From assembly GCA_034670405.1 (NCBI GenBank), contig JAXDDX010000091.1, forward strand, positions 372,001-436,000: a stretch of 64,000 nt of DNA. The letters run 5' to 3'. Positions within the stretch are counted from its first letter, which is position 1, and each line of letters starts with the position of its first letter. Made by a program: the position numbers and the translations under genes. Shown here in pieces: positions 52,119-64,000 of the stretch. This DNA comes from Hoplostethus atlanticus (Eukaryota; Chordata; Actinopteri; Trachichthyiformes; Trachichthyidae). The notes under the pieces were generated by a model. It did no database searches. It worked only from the letters and a program-made list of their open reading frames with translations, and had not been told where the DNA came from.

Positions 52119-55100
52119 ATTTGAGCACTTGGATGTAAGGAGGGATGGAGGGGTTTCTTTAAGAGAGCCCTAGAGTACTAGTTTCTAATACTTCCATAGA
52201 TCTGGGAAACTGCCAAGCTTTAAAATTGCCACCATCAATCAAGAGGTTTTAAGGGATGCAACAAGCAATTTCATGGATGACTTTTTCCCAAGCTCTCCAA
52301 CATTATTCCCCATCAGCCCCATGTATTATTATTGTGCCATTTTTTTCTCCCCTCCATCCACCCACTCTGTTTGCCTCTCGTTCCAAATGCCACAGACAGG
52401 AGTCTCTCGGTAACCTCTCACTTATTCACGTACGCTGACTTTTCTATCTTTTAATGTTAACATAGCTCAAACAGATTTTCATATTCCCATCCTGAACCCA
52501 ATTCATCACAGTAGTGGAACACATTAAAAGATCTAGAACAAGAGGTGTTCCGTTTTGACAGGGATATGATTTACTTAAACCTCAGAGGAATGATCCTTGT
52601 CCTAGATTTTCGAGCTAATGGAGGACTACGGTTGCATTTATGTTATTTTAAAATGTAATTCCACACTGTGTTTTAGCTGTTTTCTTGGCCCCCATTTTTG
52701 TGTTGAACAATGCTTGGCAGTCACTAGAGTTTACTGGAGGTGGGGGGGTTGGGAGAAAATGAAAGAAGGTTGCATTTGCTGTATTTGTGGTACCGAATCA
52801 AAGCCCTCTATTAGCCTGCAAGCTAAACATCCCCTACAGTGAGGGATAGCAAGGCAAGATTTAATCATTTTGCCCAATCATATCCACTAAAAGCAAGACC
52901 AATGTGAATGCATGTGAAATGAATGAACGGTTGGTAAACAATTTCAAACGGTAGCATTTCACAGACAAGTGATATCAAGAAAGTGACCTTTGAACACTCA
53001 TTTCAATACGCAAATAAGAAAATAAGCAGAAATAAGAAGAAAATCAACCATCTTATTACTGATTCCAAGTTGTCATGTAAAACCAATTTGATTTATGCTC
53101 TTTAACTGTGGTTAGGACCGAGGTGCTTCGACTATACTATTTAGCCACACAAAGTATTAAACCCTAAACATGAAAGGACAGTGCTGCCCTACCCGATACC
53201 TGGGGAAAATATTGAATTGCTGAAAACCAAGAAGAAAACACATTCAAATGATTATGGGTGATAACTGTGAAAATATGTGATATTTAGTGAATTCTTGTTT
53301 TGTTTAGTTTTTTTTTCCACAAATATTCCTCAAATGTGTGTAGTTATCTATTCATCCAAAACTGGCCAGCCATTTATCCAAAACAAAAGGGAGCAAAGAT
53401 ACCTACAGGTACACACAGCATCCCAGACATATGGGATCATTTTCTTGCTGAGGTCCAGCAGCTATTATTGGGTGAAAGTGATCTAGGCACTGTGCTGATG
53501 GAGGTTTCAATCTAGAAGATCATTAGGCAGTAATAACCTACCAAAGCACCAGCAGTGAGGATAAAAAGAAGATTTTTGTAAGAGAACATAATGGGTCTCA
53601 GTGAGTTTTTGATGTGCTTTCTTGCTGTCTTTCTGCCTATACTGTATCTATTTTATGTTGCAGCTGTTGATTATACAGTTGAATGACTACTAATGACTAA
53701 TCTAATCAAGGGTTTCCTCACTCCGTTCCCAAATAAGCTTGTCTGCCATTGGTTGTTGGCCAGCCAGAGGCAGCCACTAGACCTCAGTATGTCTTGAAAA
53801 ACAGCTATGTGGTTGTTGATTTAAACTGCTCGACTGGACAGTAAGCATTGATTTTCAACACCAAAACATTATCAGACATGCGCACATTTTGTCCAGGAGT
53901 TACAGTATATCTTTCACAATAGAACTGCCAAATATATTTTTGTAGATGCCGAACCCAAATAAGGGCCAATTTGTTTGCTTTTCTTGCCAGTCTTGACCAT
54001 TTTTACAAGCAGAGAGAACAGCCACCTACACTGCAAGGATTTCATCTCCTCCCTCTGTCCTATGGCTGCTCTTTCTGATAATAGGGTGTTGACGAAAATG
54101 CCTGTTAGGGCCAAAAAGCAGGGTGAGAAGTCCGTCCAGGAGCAGTCATTATAAGATATCTAAACCAGACCTGAACTCCTATACATTTTTATAAAACATA
54201 AGGCAGTAATTCTCTCTGTGTTACTTTTCCTGTCCCCTGTGACAATCACCAGTCTCTATAATCAAAATCAACAATCAGACACGGAAACTGTATATTAAAT
54301 CACCAAAAGATTCACGGAACCGAGCATCCCGCCTACAACCAACTCAATTTAGCTTTTTCTCCAATTATTCTCACTTGTCATTTAGTGTGAGTGTAGCAAG
54401 GAACACCTGCTCATGGATAAATGGTGTGGGGTGAAAATCCGCCAATGGCCAAACTGACAGCGGTGCTGACAGCTCCTCTGGAGGATGATGACATGTAGAC
54501 ACCAAGTGACAGATATTTGGATGTTTGTCATCTCTGTGGAGCTGACCAGGCACTTTCATCTTTTCATCTGTGTTTTGAAGCAGCCTCGTCTCTGCTACCC
54601 CTCTCACATCCAAATGCTATGTAGTACACTTGGGGTATTTGAGATGTACAGTGTAACACAGATATGGAGGGTTTCTTTGTGTGCCTTGTGGTTTGGTTTG
54701 TGGCTATGATTGATATAATACTAATACTCTATGCATTGATAGCTGTTGGTGGCAACACGATGGGCCTGAATTGCGAAGTTGATGTAGCTGTTCGTGGTGC
54801 TGCTTCGTTTATCTTCATGTTTGTCATTTGATATCCACCAATTGATTAGCATTAGGGTGACACTGAACTTTGCAGCTCTGCAGCATGTGGCAATTGAATG
54901 GTAAACCTAGACTAGGTATTGACACGTTTGAATTGTTTTACTATGAGGAAATCAATTACATTTGCCCTAATGAGGAGAAATTGATTACAGCAGGCTCATG
55001 GAGTTGCATCAACGAGTAATTGATGATCAAGGGAAGAAAGTGTGTGATCGTCTAGCCACTGTCTGCTGTCATCCCACCGCTAGCTTGAATTTGACTAAAC

Positions 55101-58100
55101 ATTTTTTTCAAAGCTAAACATGATTTTTACTTGTATTTAGTGGATGGAAGTTTTTATTTGTAAGCAGTGAAAACTTTTACATATTTTGGGTTGTGGTAGA
55201 ATAAGAAAATGTTCTATCTCCAAGTCAACCCCGTCAGGTATATATGTGAAAATACCCAAAATGTATATAGTCAAGTAAATTACTGATTGTAGCTCTAATA
55301 AAATTGGCCAAAGCTATTTCTGGTTCTGTTAACAGGTGTTGTTTGTTCCATTTCCAACTACATATTTAAACTCATCATGCACTCCCTATTCTTGCTACAA
55401 TAGGTGGCCTGTTTTTCTGGACTGAGGCCTGTTGATTTCTTTTCTGCCGATTGTGGCACATAAAGGAGCCACTCCTGCTGGTGGTTAGATTAGAACAGAG
55501 CAGTCAGGGGGACATTTCCACAGCAGAGCTTAAAAACTGTCAGACAGTAATTTGCTGATACCCCTTTTTCGACAGTTAACCTGTAAATTTCTGCATGCAG
55601 GGCAATTTCTCCAGCCTGTCCAGAGATAGGGAACACAGTCCAGCCTGCTGAGAGAACAAGCTGGGTTTGACACCCCTCTGTGCTTGCTGACACCTCTAAC
55701 CTCAAAGAACTGCCCAGACATGTGGGTAATAACTAGCCTTGTTGACGTAAGCAAACTACAGTATGTAGGCCTCTGTCACCTTTAGAATAGCTCGCACAGA
55801 GCCCTATGGTAATTGCTGGCATTGCGGAGTGTAGCGCAGTAACTATAAAAACCCCATAACATATTGCTATTAGCTTCAGCATTTACATAGACTATTTTGT
55901 CTTGCAAAATCGTCACATGCATTTTCAATCCAGTCACAAGGGGGGCCTTGACCCATACAATTTTCATCTCCATTTCATCATGAATATGTAAACTGCAAGT
56001 TTTTCTCTGGTAAAACATGATCCGTAGGGGCCAAGGGAATGTGATGAAGACTTGTGTCAGGCCAAGTGAGCTGGAACTGATGATGCGCATAATTAATGGT
56101 CTGAAATAGACTGAGAATTAGTGCTGGGCTGGGATGTTAATTGACTATGATACTTGGGCTGGTGCCTCTCAGCCCGAGGCTCTTACTCTTTCCCCCCTGC
56201 TTTGCTCTATCACTTTGCTTCGATTTACACTGTGCCCTATTTCTTCCACTCCTCGCTTTGCTTTCTCTTGATTTGCCGCTCCCACTCAATTCCCCTCTCC
56301 CTTTTTCAATCTAATTTTCCATGTTCCTTATCCTTTCCTTGTCAGTCTCCTTTACCTTAGGGTATCCGGGACTTCAAAAACACAGGAGGGAAAAACATGT
56401 GACACATACCTCTCATGTCGAAGCAGCTACCTACACAAACCTTTCAAGCCTAGGTTGTCTGTAATGGGACTGGGAAAACTCTGTAACAATGCCAGAGTAG
56501 TAACTGTCCCTTGCCCTCGACTCTCAATACACAAATATTTATTTACAGCACACACAAACACTAATAAGAAGAGCATTCTGAAACACTGAGAGTTGCTAGT
56601 TCACTCTGAATAGTTATCATGGCATCGTTTCTCTGTCACCTGTTTAGCATCCTCTTCCATAATTCATCTGCTTAAATAGATGACCCGTGCATCTCCGTAG
56701 CAAGTCTGTGGGAAATGCTGTGTACTTTGATAAATATGCAAATAAACAAGGTCATAAATAAGCTGGGTCCAGCACTTTCCTATACCTCGAATTTCTCCTT
56801 TCTCCTTTCACAGACACTTTTATTTGGAGCTCTGTGTGACAGGTGGAGCAGGTTTTTTGCTTCGTTCCAAGGCAAGAAAAAGAAAAAAAAACTGTACATT
56901 CTATTTATGAGACTATTGCCCCTCTTAAAAGCACTTTAAATACCAGAAAGCAAAGACTATTTCTAAACTCTTTGATGTCTCTTATCTCATCTAGCAACAT
57001 TAGCATCTCTGTTTTCCAGGATATGGTTGGTTCTACAGTATAAACAGCAGTTTGCATTGAAGTGGAAATATTGCAGTGGCAATACACTCGCTCATACCTT
57101 AGCTTGCCCTCTGCAGATCAACTCTTCCTCTCAAAACACTGTATTTAGGCACCGACACCACAGTAGCTGCAGAGGCATTTTTATTCATTCTCAGAGAATA
57201 AAAAACACATTTGAAATGACACTGTTCAAAATAATCCTAATTTTGCTGAGACTACCATGGGTACATTTGTCAAAATCAGTGTATACCTCTTATAGAGAAT
57301 GGACATCCTGTAACTAGATGGCTGTATTTTGAAGTGTGAACACAGTGTTGGTGAGCTGTGTCCAGATGGTCTTTGTGGTTTTGATGAAGGCGTTAGTCTG
57401 AAGGGATCATTTGCATTCAGCAGTATTTCCAAAATGCAGTATTGAAAGAGGTAATATCCATAATGAAGTCTCAACAGATTTTTGTGTCTTACTGTAGATG
57501 CAGGTTTTTTTTGCTAAAAAAGCGACCCCCCACACAAATGTGCTGTTGATACGCACATCCATGCAGCTATCACAGACCCATCTACAGTAAACTATTCCCA
57601 CAGTGGTGTTGGTGAAGCGGCACAACCAAACAATGGAACAGGAGTGGGTTTTTCCACGCGCTAGTATTTGTTTGATATACGCATTCAATTCAGTGATAAC
57701 AGAGCAATTCCAGCTGCCATCACTACCACACCCATACAGAAAATACAGCCCAGCTGAGGCAGTTCAGTTTTAATAATAGAAAATCAGACACTGCAAAGCT
57801 TCTCAACCATCATTAATCTCCTGACCCAGCGCCTGACACACAGGCAGTGACTGCTGATGGAGAGAAGTAGCAGATAGAGGGGAAAGGAGAGAGAGGAGTG
57901 TATGAGCGAGAAATGGAAAGAAAACGAAGAAAGCAGATCAAAGGAAGAACAGAGCGATCGGGAAAAAGTGAATTACAGAGAAAGCTGAAGGTATGGAGCA
58001 GGTAGGCAGAGCACATAGATGGAAGCTTAAGAGAAAAGGAATTCAAGGTATTAAGGTGACAGCATGAGTAGGTCTAAAGGGACCCAGTTGGACTAAAGCA

Positions 58101-60571
58101 ATAAGGTCTGGCTCATCGCTGCGCTTCTCCATCAGGGATTACATCATGTCCAGATTTCTGTCTGTCCACACGCAGATAGCAATCACAATCATCCCAATAC
58201 CTCCCCATCACAACCCATTACTCTATCTCTCAACCACAGATGCCTGCTTCCTGGCTACCCGTGCTGCCATGGCAATGATTCCTGAGACATCACGCTGTCA
58301 TGAAGGTCTCACCTATGAGTGCACATGAGCTTTAGCTCCCCTGTTCCTAAGTAAGCTTTGCGTGGGCAGCCGTGGTAGTGACTGCCATTGATTCATATAG
58401 TATTGAAAGACAGACTGAGGTTGGAAGCCTGAGGTTGTGGGGTTGAAGCAGCACTGACTGTCAGGGTTTAAAGACTGCCGGAGTTCTGAGACAGCTCAGT
58501 GTCCAGGGGCATTCATCATCAGCAAGGTAACTGGCTTCTCTGAAAGCAACTCAGGCGAAAAATGAACAGCTGCCACGGCTGCGCTCACAAAGACCCCACT
58601 ATACTTTCTGCCTTTCATCGGCCTCACTTGTCAGCAACAGGAAACAAGTCGGACATATTCACATACATACAAAGAGTCTTATTTGTCAAGCAAAATATGA
58701 CAAAATCAGTATGGAAAACATTAACACTTAAATCCAGATTAAAAAATACATTTCAACTGTAGCAAAGTCTTCAAACACATCTGGCATGTTTTCTATGTTT
58801 GGACCCTCAGCTTTCATGTCAAATTTCATATCGTCTGATATTTTAAACATACCTAAATAATTATAATAATAATGATGAGAAGGCCTAGATGAGGCCTAAA
58901 AGATCCATGTGCTCAACCTTCATATGAAATGGAGACATTAAAGGATCCTGTGAATATTGAGGAATACTACGAACGCTATGAAGAAACTGAAAAAATATGA
59001 AACACAATGCATGAAATGTATTTTCAATTCTGGAGGTAGAGTTGTGAAAATGAGACCAAAGCCTTTAAAACAATACTCGCAGAAAAATTGAAAGGTTTCT
59101 ATCTAGCTATGCACATTGCATGGTATGATGTCAAACAGACTGGCAGGCATTTCTCAGCATCTAGACCATTGGCTGAAACACTGTTCTTTCCAGACAGCAA
59201 TCCACTAGTATACTAATACAATTGGTTTTCTTGTAATAGGCTTGTTTCCTTTCACTGCAGCTTTTAAACGCACACATCCACTCCAATTGAAATTCCTGGA
59301 ACTCAAACTTGGATGTTTGTTGGAAAGATACAAGATGTCAGAGAGTCAGAGATTCAGCTACTGTACCTAAATGACAATTCTATGCCGTAATTAAGTGTTT
59401 GGTGATAACATACTATGAGGGGGAGACTAATAATCCTGTCTCTTTTAAGTGGATGTGGAGCATCTGGGATGTCATGGCTATGTGTCAAGTTCTCTTTGTT
59501 CAGCAGTCTGTGTTTCAATACCCTCTTCTCCATCCCTGGAAGGGGGCCCATCATCACTAGAGCTGCATGCATATTTCATTACTTGAGCCTCCTGCAGGAA
59601 GACTGCTGTCCTCCTGGGCCTTCAGTATGGGGACATTAGGGATGTGTCCGTCTTAATAATCAATCGGGTCTTGGTATAACCAGGAGCCACAGAGGAGGGG
59701 TGTATGCCAATAGTGCATATAATGACCTCCCTTGTAAAAACACGATCACATCTCCCTTCTGGTTATTTAACTCCTCCACTGTTAAACTTTTATTTCTCTT
59801 TATTTTGCATGGCAGCATCTCAGTGCTCTCCTGTCCTCCCTTACCAAAATCACGTCAAGTGTATAATTTCAGCTTCCTCCTTCTCTATTATCACACCGCA
59901 GCTTTACTGTACCCCTCTTTTTCTGTCTCTGTCCCGCTCATGGCTTCCATATCTCTGTGTTATTGAGGCTCGACAGAATGTGGGCCCATTTCCCTGTGCA
60001 GTGCAGAGGGTTGGGGAGGGCTGCAGATTAAAAAGCCTTCCCCTGGGTACGCTCACCAGGCTGTTCAGCACTGCTCGCCAGGGAGATTCACTACATACAT
60101 TCTCTTTTATGGGCCCTTTCCTTATTCATCATAACACAGCTTCAATTTTATTAACTTCTCCAGCCAAGCATACATCTCTGCCTGTGCCATCACTCTTTCT
60201 CTCTCTATTCCCATCCATAAGGCACCACACCCCACCCAATCCCCCATGACACTCATAAGCACACTTACACAAGTGCATACTGTTATTCTCTCACCATGTA
60301 TACAGATTTAACACTGGAGAAGGGTTAGTAGATAGATATGTTTCTTTCAATCCAGGCAGGTTTTTATCTTGTTGGGAAAGTGTTGTTCCCCTGCTGCACC
60401 CTCGCCTCAACAGGCTTGGCCCCAGTTGGCCTCCTGCATGAAATGTCCTGAACTCGAAGCATGGAGGATAGAAGTTCAGAACTCACCAGACACAGGGAAG
60501 CTTCTTAAGAAGCGGTGTTGCTTTGTGTCAACATGACATCACATCAAATTGGATAAGCTTGAGTGTCATGC

Positions 60572-60722
60572 ATACTGTATCTCAAGAGGTAGAGCGTGGC
60601 ACTGGGAGTCACCACATACCCCAAATCCTAGGGTTTGATTTCCACTAGGACTGTTTATTCTAAGAAAACATGCACTCATGGTGCCAATAGGTAGCTTGGA
60701 TGAAAGCATCACTAAATGTCAT
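60572..60722 (+). mobile_element. tRNA-derived SINE relic (different family)
   Basis: Box A-like TCAAGAGGTAGAGCGTGG near 60581 and box B-like GGGTTTGATTTCC near 60633 are spaced as in a tRNA gene. They are followed by a tail, GTAGCTTGGATGAAAGCATC then ACTAAATGTCAT, which matches the GTCGCTTTGGATAAAAGCGTCTGC-type tail of common fish SINEs. The copy is mutated. Confidence 0.6.
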
Positions 60723-60851
60723 AGAGCATGTCATGAGCTGTGTGTAAGTGCTATATCAGGCATTGCAAGAAAGGGGAATTTCACTGGTCACAGTCTAGCC
60801 TACAAATGAAACAGGCATATCCACTTGAACCCAACAGGGAGTTAGTGTGGC

Positions 60852-61233
60852 AAGGCCACTAAAAACACTATGATGACTTTAGTGTAGCTTACTGATGTTT
60901 TCTGTCTTCTGATGAGTGAAGGTAGTGGACTCTTCCTGACAAAGATGTTATGTAACCTGTGCCGTGTATGAGATAAAACATGTCTCTTACTATGTACAAC
61001 TATTCTACAGTTGTACTTCCCTAGCCTCACCACACTGAAGTATTCAGAATTGCAACCCAACACAAGAGCATACCCACTATACTTGATGCAACTTATGAAC
61101 ACACAAAATTATAAACTTTGTCTTGCTGTACTTTCATACTCTCATCTCTCTCAATGATGTTCAGTACCTTCACTCTTTGAAAAACATCAGAAGTAAGCTA
61201 CACTAAAGTCATCATAGCAGATTTAGTGGCCTT
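60852..61233. mobile_element. MITE with TIRs beginning AAGGCCACTAAA
   Basis: The left end AAGGCCACTAAAAACACTA and right end TTTAGTGGCCTT (61222-61233) are inverted copies. The next block, TATGATGACTTTAGTGTAGC then TTACT, is repeated perfectly in inverse orientation at about 61188-61216. Similarity continues inward through GATGTTTT and GAGTGAAGGTA, giving arms of about 80 bp. The element is 382 bp long with no coding content. Confidence 0.75.
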
Positions 61234-61477
61234 AAAGAGTTATCAAATTGTGATTGTTGTGTTTATACTTTAAAACTCTTGTCACATAGATAACATGCCT
61301 CTGCAACTTTCTTACAAGGAGTTTTTTTAATGTGTCTATTTTCACAACACTCACCTCTCACGTACATACTGTATGTTCCACAACAAAACAGTTTCCCCAC
61401 AACCCCATTTTGAAAGGGCACCGTTATGGCGCCATGGCTTATTATTTCCCCCTTATCCCACAACGATAATGGGTTCT

Positions 61478-61526
61478 GCCAGACCTTTCTCCTGCGCTGT
61501 CACAGCATTGCGGAGAAAGGTCTGGC
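61478..61526. repeat. Perfect 15-bp stem hairpin
   Basis: GCCAGACCTTTCTCC (61478-61492) pairs perfectly with GGAGAAAGGTCTGGC (61512-61526). The 19-nt loop contains its own GCTGT/ACAGC stem. AGAAAGGTCTGGC-type sequence is frequent in fish repeats, so this is probably the terminal part of a decayed DNA element. Confidence 0.7.
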
Positions 61527-61997
61527 CAAGCAAGACTAGGTGGTAGTAAATACTGGAAATGGAAACCACAAAAGGTCTTGATATTGGTCTGATTACAAAA
61601 TCTTCAACTGTGCATGGTGACCAAAGACGGTAAATAATAAATCCCTATCATAATGAGAGACTATACAGTACAACACAAGGGAAGTTATCACATATTGTAA
61701 CTCTTAAACTGAAAACCACCAGACTCCTGCACTGTATTCACTGCCACCGAAATAGAAACACTAGAGACTTCAACAGCAAATCAGTTGCCAGTCAGCTCTC
61801 CTGAAGGCCTTTCTGACCATCGGGGTATAAGGAACAATGGTAAGTGGTAGAAGTGATTTTCTCCACAGTGTCTGGCCGTTATGTCACTGATGGAACTCAT
61901 CATTCAGACTGTGGTAGGGGTGAGAACATTTGTCGTCAGCATGTTGGTGCTCCCATCTGGCCTAGTTAGCCTGGCAAACACCAACGACCATTGGGTG

Positions 61998-62037
61998 GGA
62001 GGGCAGTCTGAAAATGTACAATCTGGCACTGCCCTCC
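61998..62037. repeat. 10-bp stem hairpin
   Basis: GGAGGGCAGT (61998-62007) pairs perfectly with ACTGCCCTCC (62028-62037) across a 20-nt loop. It lies about 470 bp from the hairpin at 61478 and may belong to the same old element. Confidence 0.55.
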
Positions 62038-62618
62038 ATGTTCATCATGTTCAACTGCTGTTTATGAATTCAATTCTGCTCTACTGAATTACTCTAGTGA
62101 TTGGAAGTTTATTGTTATGTGTAAAAGTGGGTTTCAAATTGCACGTGGATATGTTACATCGATACCCTTAGCCACCATAACCCACTGTAACCCTTCTTGC
62201 CACATGAAAGATTCCAAGTATCGAGTGTAAGGTAACTGGCGGTGAGCAGCACTTCAAGAGAACAAGAAGGTGCAAAGGACTATGGCCTGGTACTCATAAA
62301 TTATTCATGAGTTGCCCATAGCTATCCTACCCCTAAAAAGAACTTTACACACAGACACATTCATCATCAAGGTGCTGTCCTGATCATAATGAGAAAAGCC
62401 AAAACAGAGAAGAAACTGTCTTCTTCAGTTGTCCGATTCTCACCATATGCTGCAGCTCCTGTCGACTGCTCGCTGCTTAAGAGAGAGCCAATTTATTTCC
62501 CCAGAAGGATGGACCGCTTGTGACATTTGGCAAGGGAGCATCAGACATTTCATCCAGCTATTCCAGAAGTATACACAAACACACACATACACAACAGCAC
62601 CGGAGTGCAGATAAGAGT

Positions 62619-62641
62619 ATGTGTGTGTGTGTGTGTGTGTT
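62619..62641. repeat. (TG)n microsatellite
   Basis: Short uninterrupted TG run followed by TGGGTGTGAGGGG. Confidence 0.92.
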
Positions 62642-62802
62642 TGGGTGTGAGGGGTTAGTAGGCCAGTCTACAGCTGCTGCACTGGTTCATGTTCATCTTC
62701 TGGACAATAAAATAAATACCCAAAGTTCAAAAGGTCTCCTACTCAAAATCATCCTTCATCTCTCTTTGCAACACTTGCACTTAATCTACCATAATGACGC
62801 TA

Positions 62803-62804
<2 letters not shown>

Positions 62805-62849
<45 letters not shown>
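62805..62849. repeat. (AC)22 microsatellite
   Basis: Long uninterrupted AC run, about 160 bp after the complementary TG run at 62619. Confidence 0.97.
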
Positions 62850-62851
<2 letters not shown>

Positions 62852-63872
62852 CAACACTATTCTGCTGCGGTCCAATATCCTGTTGTATCAATTCTGCAAA
62901 TAAACATTCCAATTTTGCTCTCTTCTGTGGTTTAACATTTGGTTGAATGGCAGTCATCATTCCGCACTGTGCAGCCAGGAATTGTTTCTCGGTGCTAGTC
63001 AAAACAATGGGCTGTTTTGCCAGAAGCTATTAGGCAATGATCTGCTTTCAGCATGAACACATGGGCTTCAAGGATGCCGATTCAAATCACAAAGTGCTGC
63101 CATGCCTACCCAGAGTATGCTTATTAGAGATTTCCAACTAACATTGCAACTGCATATTGTACCGATAAAAGAGCTCTTATACTCAATGAGGATGATACTC
63201 TACTATTGCATTCTAGTTATTTACTGCATGGAAAGCTGCAGAACAAATCGCAAATTTCAGCATAAAACCATTGTCAGTGTACAATGTACAACATCATTCC
63301 CCTGCCTAAATAGATACAGTACGTTTATCTGAACAATGACAATGATAAGAATCTAATAGCAATCAGCTTTCTGTCATACCTAACATATACTACATAGCTT
63401 CATATCGATTTACTGTGAAAATGGAAGCAAAACATTAGCAGCAAACAACATTGCTCAGAGCTCAAGTGCATTCAAGATGGCAATGTGTGCCCATATGAGT
63501 GTCCTATTGAGCACGTCTCCAAGCATGTGGAAGAGTCTGCATTGTATGTGAATTCATCAGAGTTGGTGTGCTGCCCAGAGTGGAGAGGTCATAGGGCTAA
63601 AATGAGCATGGAATCTGCAAACAGGACTGTATGAATAATAAAAAGGGATGGTCGCGCCAGGCATCCTGCATGCAAGTCTAATAAAATGCTTCCATTAGCA
63701 GAGCCAGCCAGGTGTAACATGACCACGGAGGCTGGATATCCAAGCAGAGGGGATGGGCTGGAGCCTTGTTATGGCGAGAACAAATCCAAGCCCACTCTAC
63801 CACACATTAATCCATGTGATGGCTCAATAGGCTCTTTATATGTGTACAAGTGTGTATGCAGCCATGCATTCA

Positions 63873-63894
63873 TGTGTGTGTGTGTGTGTGTGTG
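63873..63894. repeat. (TG)n microsatellite
   Basis: Eleven TG units followed by GGGTGAGCATGTGTG near the right edge of the window. Confidence 0.92.
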
Positions 63895-64000
63895 GGGTGA
63901 GCATGTGTGTGGTCCACTTGATTTGCACAAAGGCATCCATGGCTGTCTATGGGTGTTGGAGGCTAGGCCTGTGCATGCATGTGCTCATTTCCATACTTAG

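Larger units (their letters stand above)
43640..64000 (-). other. nrxn1: Partial nrxn1 intron (5' end outside the window)
   Basis: This sequence lies upstream of the LNS6 exon to the right edge, at least 20.4 kb, with only the acceptor present. I read it for the first LNS6 exon (WPPNDRPSTRADRLA-type sequence) and the beta-specific first exon and saw neither. It contains most of the repeats listed below (47268, 47609, 50031, 50904, 60572, 60852, 61478, 61998, 62619, 62805, 63873). CT- or GA-rich tracts near 56180-56360 and 57845-57990 produce long but unconvincing ORFs. Confidence 0.85.

Noticed and set aside
59704-60249. Longest open frame in the window (181 codons, plus strand)
   Set aside because: It is rich in Ser, Pro and Leu from a CT-biased stretch, overlaps another frame of the same kind, lacks any domain and is antisense within a neurexin intron. 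It looks like a chance frame.
62520-62903. 127-codon plus-strand frame with His-Thr repeats
   Set aside because: The repeated residues come from the AC and TG microsatellites; it is not a gene.
43640-64000. First LNS6 exon or beta-neurexin promoter exon
   Set aside because: I searched visually for the reverse complement of the conserved WPPNDRPSTRADRLA and GDYLELHI coding sequence and saw none, so I did not annotate either.

Overview
The window is vertebrate, almost certainly teleost fish, nuclear DNA. It is AT-rich and gene-sparse, with long introns, many dinucleotide microsatellites, tRNA-derived SINE relics and short fold-back DNA elements of types common in fish genomes. There is no sign of bacterial organisation (no operons, no long tightly packed ORFs).

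One gene explains all the convincing coding sequence: the 3' part of neurexin-1 (nrxn1, paralogue a or b not resolved), read on the minus strand from beyond the right edge towards the left edge. Five coding segments join in frame with canonical AG/GT splice sites: 43639-43468 (middle of the LNS6 domain), 37152-37063 (the 90-nt splice-site-4 cassette), 35591-35272 (end of LNS6 plus Ser/Thr-rich stalk), 14183-14105 (cysteine loop, with a tandem donor that can extend it to 14096) and 2227-1923 (juxtamembrane region, transmembrane helix, cytoplasmic tail and stop). They encode 290 residues without the optional pieces, or up to 323 with the 30-residue SS4 cassette and the 3-residue tandem-donor extension. 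The exon that starts LNS6, the beta-neurexin promoter and all alpha-specific exons are not in the window and should lie beyond position 64000.

Layout: 1-1922 is probable 3' UTR or downstream sequence; 2228-14095, 14184-35271, 35592-37062, 37153-43467 and 43640-64000 are introns. The introns hold SINE-like copies (about 25256, 27401 and 60572), other widespread fish repeats (31771, 50031), several fold-back or terminal-inverted-repeat elements (13504-13977, 36094-36226, 36551-36841, 50904-52118, 60852-61233), a hairpin-ended candidate element (7671-8263), perfect-stem hairpins (61478-61526, 61998-62037) and microsatellites.

The most interesting biology is the splicing code. The SS4 cassette has a weak acceptor, and eleven UAAA tetramers lie in the first 131 nt downstream of its donor, which matches the STAR-protein (Sam68/SLM) control known for mammalian neurexins. 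The same short intron holds two inverted-repeat structures. The cysteine-loop exon keeps a tandem donor 9 nt apart that adds Gly-Gly-Leu, the same choice I recall for mammalian NRXN1. I saw no wholly new gene system; most small ORFs here look like chance open frames.
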